A stretch of DNA of 64,000 nt from Varroa destructor. Taxonomy: Eukaryota > Arthropoda > Arachnida > Mesostigmata > Varroidae. Location of the stretch: positions 50,717,885-50,781,884 of the forward strand of contig NW_019211454.1 of NCBI RefSeq assembly GCF_002443255.2, given 5' to 3'. Each line of letters begins with the position of its first letter. The first letter of the stretch is position 1. A program made the translations under genes and the position numbers. Below the pieces are notes generated by a model. That model was not told where the DNA came from, made no database searches, and was given only the letters and a program-made list of their open reading frames with translations. This document shows, one piece after another, positions 44,201-56,300 of the stretch.

Positions 44201-46342
44201 ATTGCAAGTATGAAAAGTTTCTTCCACCTGCTAATAAAAAATCCAATACACTGCCAATATACTGTATATTAGAGTAATCTCGGTCTCTGGCACAAGCTTT
44301 ATACATATCTACACTGTGTCTACCTGTGGGAGCACGCATTAAGTAAGTACTATAACCTTAACGTAAAAGTTCGACAAACTTTTTATAACAGTCAGTACAT
44401 GTCTACTTATTATAATGATGTACAATTGTTGTAACCTGCAATACTAGCAATCTTGTTAATACGTTTAACAGCAGGTCTAATAATTAACATTTATAGGACC
44501 AATGGGGCCAAAGGGTCAGTCAGCAATCGCAATCCCTGGTGAGGCTGTTCCTGGTCCAATGGGAGAACCCGGAGAACGCGGCCACCCTGGAATTCCAGGG
44601 GATCCCGGAATCCCAGGAGAACCCGGCTTGAAAGGGGAAAAGGGTGAACCAGCTCTTATTGGAATGCCTGGTCCTGCAGGCCCACCAGGAAGGGATGGCC
44701 TACAAGGACCACCTGGACCTCGTGGTCTTACCGGTTTGTACCTTTAAATGCATTTACGTCCTGTTTGGAAGTTACTGAACCAATTCTTATCGCTTTTCAG
44801 CATTTGCCTTATTGTCATGTCTTGGAATTTATGTAGGATGAATTGAAGGTGTTTACTGCATAGTTCGACTGACTTTTAAATAATTTACTATTATTCCCGC
44901 CTCATACTTGACTATACTATAGCCTAATACATGGATAAAGTCAGATAATAACGTTACACCTGTATTTCGATTTGTGGTTTACAGGACGCGACGGCCCTAT
45001 GGGTAGGGAGGGCCCTGCAGGCCCACCAGGGGCGGCTACGTGGGATTTGGTTGAGGAGCAAGTTGGATCGTTGGTTGTTATCCACTCCCAGAGCATGGAG
45101 ATACCAGTGTGCCCACTCCGCCTTAAAGAAATTTGGAACGGATATTCATTGCTTTATTTGGACGGTAAGACGGCACCAAGTATACTAGAAAGCCCCTAAA
45201 AGTAATGGAAGCTCACAGTGCACTAATTAATTGGAGTTCCTTACTGGGCCTCAAGAATATCTTAACGAGTAAATATGACGTTGTATCCCTTAGTTGCATA
45301 ATGAACAAGAGCTTAATTGTTACTGTATTTATAGAAAAAAAGAAACATATACTTCCAAATGTTGTAAAAGCATGAAAAAATGTAAAAAATATGATTTATG
45401 CAGTGCATGGTCTTCTTTGACCACAAATTAGTATTAGATATTTTACACAGCTTCTTGCACACCGTTCTTAACCTCAGGGGTAGTATGTATAATATCCTTT
45501 AGGCAAATGTGCCTTCTTGGCATTGCTGTTTGTTTAACAAGACCCTAACAGGCTTATTGTTGCCCTCGCTGTGGTTTATTAATACAATTGTCAAGATATA
45601 TGGATCGTAACAATAATTACGTAAACACATTAACACTAACAAAAGTAGGCTACCTAACTTAATCCTAGTTTTTCTTTTTACAAAAAATGGCTTGCAAGAT
45701 CTTAATTAATCCGGTAATATATGCGCATTCTTGGTTAACCTTTTTTTCACTCTACATGCAGGAAATGGGCGGGCAGCTAATCAAGACCTTGGCAATCCAG
45801 GATCATGTATGCAGCGTTTTAGTACAATGCCTTTCGTGTTCTGTGAAAACACAGATACTTGTAACTATGCTGCACGTAACGATCGCTCGTATTGGTTGAG
45901 CACAATGCGTCCATTCTCTACGCGACCCGTTTTTGGCCGAGAAATTTCCGAGCACATCTCGCGATGCGCTGTTTGTGAAGTACCCAATTATACGCTCGCG
46001 GTGCACAGCCAATCACGTGAGATCCCTCAATGCCCGGCAGGCTACACTAATCTATGGCATGGTTATTCGTGGGCAATGCACACAGGTGCTGGAGCGCAGG
46101 GCGGTGGGCAACCACTTGCCTCGCCCGGTTCCTGCCTACAGCATTTCAGTCCCGTGCCGTTCGTCGAGTGCAATGGTGCCCGGGGATCATGCTCGCATTT
46201 CAGCAATAAGCTAGGCTTCTGGATGGCACAAATCGATCCTCAACGAATGTTTAACATGCCCACCACAAGCGTAAACGAAGAGAAGCACACACCTCTTCAG
46301 AATCTCGTATCTAGGTGTTCTGTGTGCATGAAGAATATTTAA
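32049..46342 (+). CDS. Col4a2: Collagen type IV alpha chain (alpha-2/viking-like), 17 exons, complete except the signal-peptide exon
   Basis: Secreted basement-membrane network collagen. Exons: 32049-32211, 32632-32784, 33362-33636, 34476-34727, 35266-35493, 35752-36172, 36329-36597, 36853-37050, 37280-37475, 38175-38489, 40526-40948, 41163-41599, 42848-43454, 43634-43960, 44497-44733, 44985-45164, 45762-46342. All are GT-AG with consistent phases, giving 1753 residues plus stop; the family is usually about 1700-1900. Order: a Cys-containing 7S segment (three Cys), a long interrupted G-X-Y helix, then NC1 made of two C4 repeats with 12 Cys. The ending [10 protein letters not shown] and the ECNGARGSC motif in the second C4 repeat resemble vertebrate alpha-2 more than alpha-1. 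The first recognised exon starts in phase 0, so an upstream exon carries the ATG and signal peptide; it was not found. RGD occurs in exons 2 and 3. Chain assignment is an inference. Confidence 0.95.
34476..34727 (+). CDS. Col4a2: Collagen IV exon with a long helix interruption
   Basis: G-X-Y is broken by a stretch of about two dozen residues running from SAHCFNRS to IIFTPG. It contains one Cys (34587-34589) and an N-R-S glycosylation sequon. Such a loop is expected to make a kink or flexible site in the triple helix and could carry an exposed cysteine. Confidence 0.88.
36329..36597 (+). CDS. Col4a2: Collagen IV exon carrying the helix CNAC cysteine pair
   Basis: Contains [10 protein letters not shown] (Cys codons 36436-36438 and 36445-36447). 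The first Cys is residue +497 from the first collagenous Gly. The partner chain has CPFC at +494. Confidence 0.88.
37816..37838. repeat. Poly(T) tract, 23 bases
   Basis: Homopolymer run in the intron 37476-38174. It could affect polyadenylation or assembly but carries no other signal. Confidence 0.9.
38490..40525 (+). other. 2.0-kb collagen IV intron with a mariner relic
   Basis: The longest intron of the plus-strand gene. It holds the mariner relic; the remainder is AT-rich without further exons, as the flanking phases match. Confidence 0.75.
39522..39965 (+). mobile_element. mariner transposase relic, frameshifted
   Basis: Three plus-strand frames in succession match mariner landmarks. 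The first is EKVDE followed by YISSHHITK, like the HTH-to-linker segment. Then comes [11 protein letters not shown], corresponding to FLKR-x-x-TGDE-K/W, whose D is the first catalytic Asp. Next is DNVQMKK...GDKAQTDAK, like the YDN...RGE-QT-x-KP block. Last is [15 protein letters not shown] followed by [15 protein letters not shown], like YELL-PGQTI-SD...LVNRKGV-F-QDNAR. Several stops and frameshifts make it non-functional. It is inserted in sense orientation in a collagen IV intron. Confidence 0.8.
41690..42330. repeat. Degenerate tandem repeats (about 190-250-base units) in a collagen IV intron
   Basis: Related blocks start near 41779 (TTACACACACGAAAAACCA), 41970 (TTACACATAGACAAAAACCA) and, weakly, 42222 (CACAGACAGAGACACGT). 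Units 1 and 2 also share a later segment, CTCGACCTGTGTG-GT/AT-AA, preceded by TGACT-GCT/TCT. An ACTCGGA/CTCCGG-type segment precedes each unit. The third copy is much diverged. The block is more GC-rich than its intron (41600-42847). Confidence 0.5.
44985..46342 (+). CDS. Col4a2: NC1 (duplicated C4) domain of the plus-strand collagen IV, two exons
   Basis: Exon 44985-45164 finishes the G-X-Y repeat and begins NC1 ([14 protein letters not shown]). Exon 45762-46342 supplies the rest, to TAA at 46340-46342. Each C4 half has six Cys. NC1 selects partners and joins two trimers head to head. The sulfilimine partners seen in vertebrate collagen IV (Met93 in FSTMPF, Lys/Hyl211) are both present: Met codon 45827-45829 in [10 protein letters not shown], and Lys codon 46283-46285, nine residues before SRC. 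Peroxidasin-type cross-linking is therefore possible. Confidence 0.95.
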
Positions 46343-46995
46343 TTTCAGATATTCTTCGAGTATTTTTCATAGCAAAACGCGTCCATATGTACATCACTAC
46401 GGCTATGTATCTATGAGACAATGCGGAAGTGCCAAATTAATTAGGGATATAAGGACAAAGCTCAACGAAAACGAAAGTTAGAATGGAATACACAGAAGGT
46501 ATTGAAATGCTAGAAAAACGTGAGAAAGAGGAGAATATAAATTAACTTGATGCCGACAAAGTTAATCCTGGGATTTGCTCAGATTTGTTTATCAATATAT
46601 GCAATTCAGTTTAGGTGATTTTTTACAGTTTTTTATCTTGTTTGTTTTATGTTGCCGTAACCTCTTCATATTTCGAGTTTTACGCCCGGCATCATCGTTA
46701 CGCATTCCATCAGATGGTTGGCTTCCAGCATGAACTGAAGTGTATCTATGTCCGGGTTCGAACCTAGATGACAACGTAACCTCGATCGAGAAGAGAAAGG
46801 CGTACATCGAACAATATCAAAACCTTTACTGCCAAAAAAATGTAGTTATTGAGACAATGAAAATATGTATAGGTATTGTATATGAGATAAGCTGAGATAA
46901 ATATAAAACACGTTCTTATAGAAGTCAAAAAGTAATTTCTAGTAGATATAGAAATGAGAATGTTGTTATGCAAATAAAATCATTAATTAATCAAG
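46343..46995 (+). other. 3' UTR of the plus-strand collagen IV gene with AATAAA signal
   Basis: AT-rich sequence after the stop codon. The first good polyadenylation hexamer is AATAAA at 46973-46978, so the transcript probably ends near 46995. The end is inferred from the hexamer alone. Confidence 0.55.
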
Positions 46996-49803
46996 TTGCG
47001 TCATCTGTATGATATTGTTGCTAATCATGTTAATAGTAGTGCATTCTAAATAAGCTCCATACACATAAATTGCAAAGTACTTAACTGTAATTCCAATATA
47101 TACTTGCGCACATTTTCTCTGTCGTTATATCATTAAACATTTTAAGGATCAATCTAACTTGCCTAAACAGGGAAACGTATTTAAGATACATATTGTTGGT
47201 AAGTTTATAAATATGAAAGAACGTCCCACTTGTGAAACTTTAGTTTTTATTACCATCACGATAAAATTGTATTGACACTTCCAAGGCCATTATAAACTGA
47301 CCGATTGATTTCCAAACCCTATTATCAAATTGTAGTGGACGGGCTAAGTGTATTGGTCAACTAAAATAAGGAATCAGCTAGTCCTCATAAAATTTTGTTT
47401 AAAGGACTGTATGAACAGCAGCTTTGATAAGCGTGGCGATTTTAGCGGAAATCTGCGGGGCAGGTCTTTTAAATAAACCATTTCAAAATACATTGCTTGC
47501 AAATATTTACCGTGACCTGCAGTGTCCTATACTTAAAAATGTTCTCAGTGTTCAAAAATAGGGATACCGGTATTCGGAATGAGACTCCGAAGAGGATTTG
47601 AGAAAGAGAGTAGCCGTTTGAAAGTCATTAAGAGTGACTGGATAATATCGTATAATAAAAAAAGCTAAGATAATTTTTGCGTAAGCTTTTAGTTTTTACT
47701 AGCAAAGTACGTTTTCCTTATAGTTGAATAAAAATGGTAGTTTCTAACAATACCACATTGAGTGGTAACAACTGAGTCGTCTAACGAGCAATTTTGTCTA
47801 CAGCCACCACCTTGATTTTGTCTATACAGGGTGTCTGATACATAGTATAAAAATTTGGGGAGGGCTGAAAAGTAAGTTGTTCAAATCAGTGATTTTTTGT
47901 CGAGAAGGTGCTACCTATACTAGAAAATTAGCAAGAAAAAAAATCTATAGAAAACTATTTTCGAATACGAAGAACTACTTTATATACCCTATTCTTTAAA
48001 TAAGTCGAGATCGCAAAAATTAATATAAACATTTAATGGAAAAACTAAGCAAATTTGAGTAGAGGTTCGTGAGGAATAAGTTCATAAAATTATTTAATAA
48101 GCGGAGAAAACGCTGAATAAGTACATTAAATCCTCTAAGAAGTTAAACGTAGTTCTTAGAAGTTAAAAAAGAAGTTAAAGATAAAAACCTAGACGATAAA
48201 TATGTTTCGTTTTATAGCAAGCATTCTAAAACTATTAATCGTGCAATAGCACCTAGTAACGAAAAAAAACACTTTGTGAGTAAGCCACTTTTAGAAGACT
48301 CACGAAAACAGTACGCAAATAACAAATCTACTCATGATGCAAAGCATTTTGCAGCGGAAAATAATTTACCTTAGGCTGATGGCTTCCTCTAGGATATACA
48401 CCACTTCTATAATAAATATAATTTGGATTCCGCATTTATTGAATCGGTCTGTGAAGTCTGCTAAATCGAAGAACCAACAGAGATTCCAATCAAACTCCCA
48501 GCAGACCTGTGAACATGCGACAACATTTGGGTAGGTACTAAAAACATTACATTGAAAACTATATTAACACACATATGATGGGTAGAACATGATCACCTAT
48601 AATCGTGTTCTTGAAAAATGAGGACACCATTATACTCAATGTGTACAAATCATATATATATATTTTTTCCTATTGATTCACTTACGTTATGGAATGACGT
48701 TGTGTCAGTTTACAAATTATATAACTTATTACTGTCGACTTCGACCGTCCACCAACGCTGAGTATTCTCGTTCATTAAGCCACCAGCTATATCTCTTAAT
48801 CACCTTTTAATAGTTGAATAGTAGAGAGGTATAATAGACTGATGTGTGTTATATGGAAAATTCTTGCATGATATGTACAAAAACTTAGTAGTGATGGGTA
48901 GGCGACGGCCTAACATGCCTCGGCAAAGAAGTTGCAGGAAAATACAATCATATGCATATGCATACATGATTATTACATGGTAGATGTATTTGTATTGTAT
49001 TATATTTGTGCTACTGAATTATTTTTTTTATTGCAATTATTATACATACGTTGTTACTTGAAGGCTCACTTTGAAATCATTATTTAGCAGTGTTATTCCT
49101 CGAGCACAAATTTGTACACCCGCACCCGTCACTGACTTTACATATGTAGCTCATATTTCTATATGTTGTTATTTTCGTACAACCATTTCAAGCATATCTA
49201 CCAAACAAAACGCATCGTTGCTGTCAGTCCCAACTATTAGGGCTGTTCTGCCTGCCAATGTTATCACTATCTTTATCGATAAACAATAAAGGGATTCGTT
49301 GACGTGCCATACGAAAGCATTCTGCACTTCCATAATTTTTGTTAATTCAGCGTAATTTAACAAGCAACAGCTACTTAACATTTACCAGCATACTTTTAGT
49401 CTCTTTCTTTTTGTTTTTCCGTTATTCATATTCAGTCCCTATTGTGTTGTAAAGGTGCCTTGCTAATTGACAGACGAAGCAGACAAGAGTACCTTGTTAA
49501 TTAACAAGCTTTACACGAAGTCAGATCAACACATGATCCGACAGCAGCAAGTTTTATCGTAGTGATTCTGTCATCTTTAATTTCATCAAGTCGTGCACCA
49601 TCCATCGACACATTTTTCGTGTATATTATTATCACTTATAGGTGCATTGTATGAACAGTCCGTATTTGTCTTTGCTATCATTATTTATTGATCTATGGTT
49701 ATTATCATAATAATAATTATTATTGTTATTAATACCATTGTAATTATCCTCCTCATTATATAGTACATTTTCACTAAAATTTTTTATTATCATCTTTATC
49801 AAT

Positions 49804-49829
49804 ACACAAACACACACACACACGCACAC
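49804..49829. repeat. (CA)n microsatellite, imperfect
   Basis: Run of CA units with one CAAA and one CGCA interruption. Confidence 0.85.
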
Positions 49830-50749
49830 TAGCGATCGAAGCACATAAAAACACAAAACGAATTATTGGAAATTATGTTCAATACGAATGTTTGTAGGCG
49901 CCAGCGGAACATAATGCCCGACCATAATGGCAAAGCGGGATTCTACCAAACTTACCTATTGACTTCTTTGTGTTAATTAATGCACGGGTAATTCAAAAAG
50001 GCAAAGCCTACTTTGTTATCTTCACCGATTCTGTCGTCAATTAATTACTCTTTGTTTACAGGTGCAAAGGGCTATTGTGATAATATTGAGTATGGCTCAT
50101 GCATTGCTAATGTTGGCAGCACCTGCATTGCCCCGTCTATCGTATTTGTAGTATCTTCATTTCCTGTAGTATAAACCAAAAATTCATCACGAAGTAGCTC
50201 CTTTGTCCAACCGTTGCATTTGTTGCATTTCACACAATGCATTGCACCGTATAGGTTGTATAGAAAGCTACAATAAAAGTAACCCGTATAAAAAATGGCC
50301 TCACTCCCACTAAAACCTCCATGAGCTTTAAGGAGCCGAAAAAGAACATTAACGTACTATGTAACAGTATCATACAAAAGGATCGAGCAGAGCTTCGCAA
50401 AATAATATAAAAGTCAGACAGTTAGGCAAATCGATATCTAGGCAAAAGCAAGGCAAGTTTAAATAAACATATTAGGTGTGCAGACTGTTTGATACCTGAA
50501 CGAAAGTCATTTCGACTCTTAAGCTGACATAGGAACGAGCCCACGTCGCTCTCGTGTGCTATTTGATAGTCGCACTGATGTACAACTGTGCAAGGAGATT
50601 GTACACATACTAAACCTGAACCCATCTACAGTCTTAAGTCGACTGACTACCAGAGTGGAGTTCTCGCAAGAGTATATTGACTATCCCTTAATTGAGCGCT
50701 ACGGAAGTTGCAAATGAACGCGTCAATGAAAAGTGACGCAGACGGATCG

Positions 50750-50750
<1 letters not shown>

Positions 50751-50781
<31 letters not shown>
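50751..50781. repeat. (ATT)n microsatellite, about 10 units
   Basis: Uninterrupted ATT run followed by degenerate ACT units. Confidence 0.95.
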
Positions 50782-50782
<1 letters not shown>

Positions 50783-52047
50783 CACTACTACTATTACTAT
50801 TAATTCCAGACATAGAAATGGAGAGAGCAAAAAATATACCGCTTTTGGAAATCCGTCTCTTTCAATTCCAGTATCACCAATATTGCTGTATCAATACCAC
50901 CATGTGCGATGCTAAACCATTGCCCAACTGCAATACCTTAATGTATTTACATGTGAATTGTGATCAAGGGTATTCAGCAAGATCCCTGTGGCCGTGTCGG
51001 TGATAACAAAACTGACTCCAGCTCAAGCCAACAGACACACACACAAGAGAGAACGTACAACGCACATGTTCACGTCACCCATCGTCACTTATTCACGAGT
51101 TTCGCTCAGACGATACTTCTGCGTCCGTGCATTCTAGATATACTTCTTCATGGTCTCTTACCATTGTCATCATCCTTATAAAACAGGTATCATTTTCATT
51201 TGGCACTTGCACCCCCTATCTATTGTAAGTTATTTGCTTGCTATTTGACTTTTTTACATGCATTCCTATCTAATTCCGCTCAGCATGTGACACACCCGTA
51301 ACGTAGTCACAGCTGAATATTAGAAAATGACCTGTGTAGTTACTAGAAGATTAATCTTATTGCTATCATTCTTCATGTTGCTTCCGTCGCCGTTTTTGCT
51401 AATGTTATGTAAAAGTGCTACCACTGCAGTTGCGAGGTAACATGAATGAAAGCAAGAGAAGGCCCTTATTCTTATTTTTATCGTTCAGTAATCAGGTACC
51501 CCGATATACATTCGTCAATAAATTCGACGAGCTCTGAAAACTCAATCACAACGTCCGAAAATTGTTGCCGTTACTGCTCACTGGTCGTGATCAGTCCTTT
51601 TGCGAATCAATCGCCAAAACCCACTTTTCTTTTTTTTGCTATTATATGATTTTTTCATTTATCTATTTGCAGTATGTTTGTATATGACAGCACTACAAAT
51701 AGAATAATCATACAAGAAACACTATTAAAAAAATATAACTTCGATAAAAATGTTCACATCTTTGACTTTGCGAGTGTTCGAACTTTTGCCACTCTTCTTT
51801 TTTCTCGAGCATTTGAGCACCACCGGATAATGAGTTTAAATTGATGGCTTGTCACCAAGCAAGGTTAGTCTCTTCTAGTAAGCGATCTCGCTTTTAATCT
51901 TCGGGCATCACCGTTTGACTGGCCTTCGGTACACCTTATGATGAATAAGATATTCCTTCTGTCTACCCGCCTAAGATCTTCTAAATAGATTAACTCGAAA
52001 ACGGAGATTCGTCGAGTTGATGCCGCCGTTTGTTAAGCGTTTATCCC

Positions 52048-54322
52048 TCACAAACTAGGCATCGACTCCATAGAGTCAAATGGTGGTAACGACGTGTCAT
52101 CTCGTTCCGTCTCTCGCAGGGCCTTCTCGGTCATCTTGTCAATCTCGGCTATCAGTTGCTCTGTATCAAAATCAAGCGTTCGCAGGCCTTGGAACGCATT
52201 TGGCGATGCAAAATCTTCATCCCATTCTAATTCATTATCATTGTTCGAAAGCGACGAACGTCGAGAACGGTGTGATGCCATCGAGCTCAGACTCATCCTC
52301 TCGTGGCGCTCCGCTACGGCTGAGATCTGTCGTTGAACACTGCTGCCGGTGCTTACCTCGACCGGCTTCGTTGACGGCATACCTTCGACATAGGCGGCGA
52401 TTTTTTAAAGAAGTAAACAAATGTGACAATAGTGAAAAACGACTATTATTAGATATTAAACATTGCTTCGACTAAGGCTTTCCGGCGTGTGACCTTCAGT
52501 GTGTAATCTTCCCGGCAAAGCAATGCAACCTTTTCCAAATGCCAATATACTAATTAATTGTTTACTTGAACTCCGCGAAATTCGTTTGTAATTTATGTGA
52601 CCAAAAAAAAAAGGATTTCTAGTCGACAAGCTCGACAAGCACAGAAAGCTAAAACTGCAGTACTTAAAACTTAACTAACCTTCTTCGTTTTCCCATTCTA
52701 ACTCTATGGAGGAATGGGAATCGGTATGGACTCTGCTTTTTGGTGTGAGGGCGCAAAGGTTGTTGTTGACAGAATCCCGCTCCACAGCGCACCCCGCTGC
52801 ATCTAACACGAGCGACACTCCAGGTACGGTAATTCCACTGTCAGCTGGGACTGCCCAAACGTCCGGCGTCTCATGAGGCCACAATTCGCGGCCTTGGACG
52901 ACGGGATTGTAAAGTTCACCTGAAATGTTCGTCAATGTCTACTTGAACGACTTACAGCTTCTTGTCATATCTAATTCCTGTATGAAACTTATCGACTAAT
53001 GTTAAGTGAAACAGTAAATTGCAGAATCACTAATACATACGTTCGATCAGATCATCTTGACCGAGATTAGAATACGGATTAGCTGATCGTAAAGAAAATT
53101 TAGGTCTTCGTTTAAGCCACTTTGGTATAAATCGCGATCCGCGAGGCTGCAAATAAATAAAACACGCTCCAGTCATTTACAACGAACTTATCTAATTTAA
53201 GAAAGTGTCGTTTTGTACATAATGTGCTTTCATTGATGTAAAAAGTACCGGATATTTAAGATATTTTTTTAAACTTGGTGTTTCATACCTAATATATAGC
53301 TAAAAATCGAAAAGCACAGGACTTCGACCCTTGTTCGTTTTCAGTGACGACAGCCACTTCTCCTCGATAGTATAGGTTAATTCCGCTCAGAAGTTATCTG
53401 GAACTGTTCAAGATAGTGCATTACAAATATTTGATGATCGACGTAAAATAAACAGTGATATGTAGTCAACGTTCTACAACTGGCAGCTGTATTCAACTAC
53501 TGTTGATAGCAGTAGCAAAACTTTCTACAAACATTCCACTATAATACTCATTCGAACAGCGGGGGACCAATTCGCTAGTATTGAACATACCTAGATCACT
53601 TACCTCGTTCACAACCAGATTAAGCTGCAGCATGCAAGCAGACATTTCGGATATGTTATTATGATCCTACTATGTTACAACGCATAGATGCCACATGATT
53701 TGTGTTCGTAGAGAAAGCTATATATTTATTATATTACTATCTTTCATTTCAATAATAAGATGGGATGGGAACAGTTCGTACTACTGAGGAGTTGACCGCA
53801 AAACTTTCTAAAACACGTTCAGACAACTATCGTCCACACTAATCTAAAACATTTTTATCAAAAGGTCCACATAGTCTCAGAATACGCCGATACTACTCGC
53901 CTTTATGGAGTTGAGCTCGATCTGTTAGAAACCTAATGCTAGCGAACCGAGTTCTTCTCCATTAGATCCACTAGTAATATGCGTATTATTAATATAATAA
54001 TAATAATAATAATGCGAGACGAGACGTATATTATAGTGTTTTTGTTTGGGGGCGCCTTGCAATACACACCGATGAAAGGCAAATAGTAATCATATAAAAA
54101 CTAAATATAATAGACAAAGAACAGTTCATAAGAAAAAGCAGAAGACATTAACATTTAATATTTATTGGACACATACGTGTGATTCCATAATTATTAAATG
54201 TTCGTTCTATAGCGAAAAAAATAAGAAACATGTATTTATGAAACAATAATAATAATAAAAGTTTACTTTAAATATACCTCGGCAAGTGATGTGGCATCGT
54301 AGGACGAGTCAACGTCGTTCAT
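52048..54322 (-). CDS. Uncharacterised 241-residue polar protein, four coding exons
   Basis: Exons in transcript order: 54278-54322, 53041-53146, 52680-52919, 52048-52382, with GT-AG junctions and matching phases (726 bases including stop). The start ATG at 54320-54322 lies one base after a ttttag acceptor-like site, so a 5' UTR intron, or further coding exons upstream, are possible. The product begins MNDVDSSYDATSLAE. It has a basic patch (FIPKWLKRRPKF), then NPYSNLGQDDLIE, and two acidic tryptophan motifs: SSIELEWENEE at the end of exon 3 and NELEWDEDF in exon 4. A Ser/Arg-rich stretch (RSRRSSLS) separates them. Near the C-terminus is a probable amphipathic helix, DTEQLIAEIDKMTEKALRE. There is no signal peptide or membrane segment. 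I do not recognise the family; a cytoplasmic adaptor is only a guess. Confidence 0.72.
53994..54013. repeat. (AAT)n microsatellite
   Basis: Run of AAT/ATA units inside the intron between the first two coding exons of the minus-strand gene. Confidence 0.85.
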
Positions 54323-56276
54323 TCTAAAATCAAAAACACAAAAGAAACATCCTTTTTATCATTATTATTTATTAAACTACGTATTCAACTTATAAATATT
54401 TGTTAAGCACTATTTATGCACTATATTATACAGTATACAGATATCCTACAACAACCTTCGTCTATCGCAAGTCGGGTAAGATTGTCAGTGTCATTGAACA
54501 GTCCACCTACGTACTTAACGGCGGGTACGTACTTAATCCGTCATGAGGAGAACCACCAGCTTCTGCGTCTTGCCCACTTTTAAGATGTTCTGCGTTATTT
54601 CGTTCATAGCCCAGTCCTCAGTAGAAAATATAAAATTTCAATTTACGCCCTGTACCAACGGTTAACACATAGACTACGCACGTCGAATATCTTCTTAACA
54701 GAGTTTATTTCTTAACAGTATTCGTAACCATCATTTATCATTTTGTCAGCATAGAGCTGGATAAATTATACTGCTAATGCCATAAAATTCATGTGCGGAA
54801 GAACAAAGTGATGTCATTTTGCAGCAAAAATGTTATTAAAGCTCTAAAAAAAATTGCAGTATCTCAACAGGTTTCTTTCTATCTCCATTGAGTCTTTCAT
54901 AACCGACATCGACGGCTAGCAGAAAAATGCCTTAAGTTTACTGATAGTGATGGGTCTACTGGATAGTTTTGTTGTCTGTATACTGTACAAGAGTCAATAA
55001 ATTTAGGCGATACAAATTGTGTTGGGAAGTGTGTTAGCATTTTTTAATTTTTCTTTAAATAGAAATAGCTACTTAAATACGTGTATAATTATTAGTATAA
55101 TTTCAGCACATGACTCAACATTCAAAAACGGTATTATAAGGAAATCGTAAATTGTGAAAAATCTATTACAGCGCCAAAAAATAGATGGCAGTGATGCAAG
55201 CAATCGCAGATATTTCTGCACCATATTTTTGTTTAGCTTATCTATTCAGCACGTCTGATTAAAAACTCTATAATATAGAAAAATAAAATATCGGCATTTT
55301 AAAAATAGGAATCTCAAAAGAAAACCCATTTCACAAAACTAATTTGCAGTTCCAATGTCTACTCTGTTTCACACCTTTTCCGTTTTCTACAGATTAGAAT
55401 TGAAGGATCTAGCATCCATCTAGCTAGCTGTTCACGTGTCGTCGGTACGGCTCTGTCGTATCTTGATTAGAAAAATTAAATAATACATATTAGTTCGTCT
55501 GGGGGAATTTGATATTTGTTTAATTTCTTTGGTTAGCTTATATCTGAAATGTATACCACTGGCCAATTCATTGTACCATTAAATGATACAATTTGAATGT
55601 CGAACGGAAGCTATAAAAAATGAAAGAAATCCATAAGACAGGCATCGTAAATCAACGAATAATAGCTCAAGAAACTTATAAAAATGAGTAATTAATAAAT
55701 TATAACGATCCGAATATTCTAGGTGCTGGAAATTTGGCTGATACATTGAACAACATCAAATTACTGGCGAAAAATATGGAAAGCTTAGTTCGTTCCGTAA
55801 GAAATTAAATATTTATTGTAGGTTTAAATTGCTATCCGTTTGTCTCAATACAGTTTTCTATGCCTCACAGCAAAAGACCTTAAAATCATTATTGACGATT
55901 TCCAATTTGCTGTGGAAACTTAAGACTGCTATTACAGTGCAGTTCCGAAGCCATACACAACCTAAACTTTAATTATAAAACTACTTTATTAAAATTCAAA
56001 TATATTTTATAACACATCAAGAAAGCAGCACCTGAGCTGTTCGAATAAACAGCACTTTATGAACTTCGCTTTATCGTCATTATAATAAAATGAAAATTTC
56101 ATTTATATATCATTTTGCTAAGTAAAAGCTGTGATAAGGTACTGTTTATAAGAACAGCCTTTATAAGCATTATATTTAATAAAAATATCAGTAAAATTGC
56201 AATATGGGTATTTCGTGTGTGTATGTTACAGGAGATTTATCGTCTTCTGGTGTCCCGACCCGTTTCACGGCTGTGT

Positions 56277-56300
56277 TATATATATATATATATATATATA
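56277..56300. repeat. (TA)n microsatellite, 12 units
   Basis: Uninterrupted TA run. Confidence 0.95.

Larger units (their letters stand above)
46996..52047. other. 5-kb intergenic region without a convincing gene
   Basis: AT-rich, with only short ORFs. It contains simple repeats at 49680-49830 and 50751-50781, and a Cys-rich short ORF at 50818-51000 discussed under findings. The sequence acagggtgtctgata at 47826-47840 resembles ends of some arthropod DNA elements, but no partner end was found. Confidence 0.6.

Noticed and set aside
46745..46775. GGGTTCGAACC, a B-box-like sequence
   Set aside because: No paired acceptor, D or anticodon arm can be drawn upstream; it lies in the collagen 3' UTR.
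47826..47845. acagggtgtctgatacatag, similar to ends of some arthropod transposons
   Set aside because: No inverted partner or target duplication was found nearby, so no element can be delimited.
50049..50174. Acceptor-like tttacag followed by a short Cys-containing frame (GAKGYCDNIEYGSC)
   Set aside because: Superficially collagen-like for one triplet only. It stops after about 40 codons without a donor, and no neighbouring exon fits.
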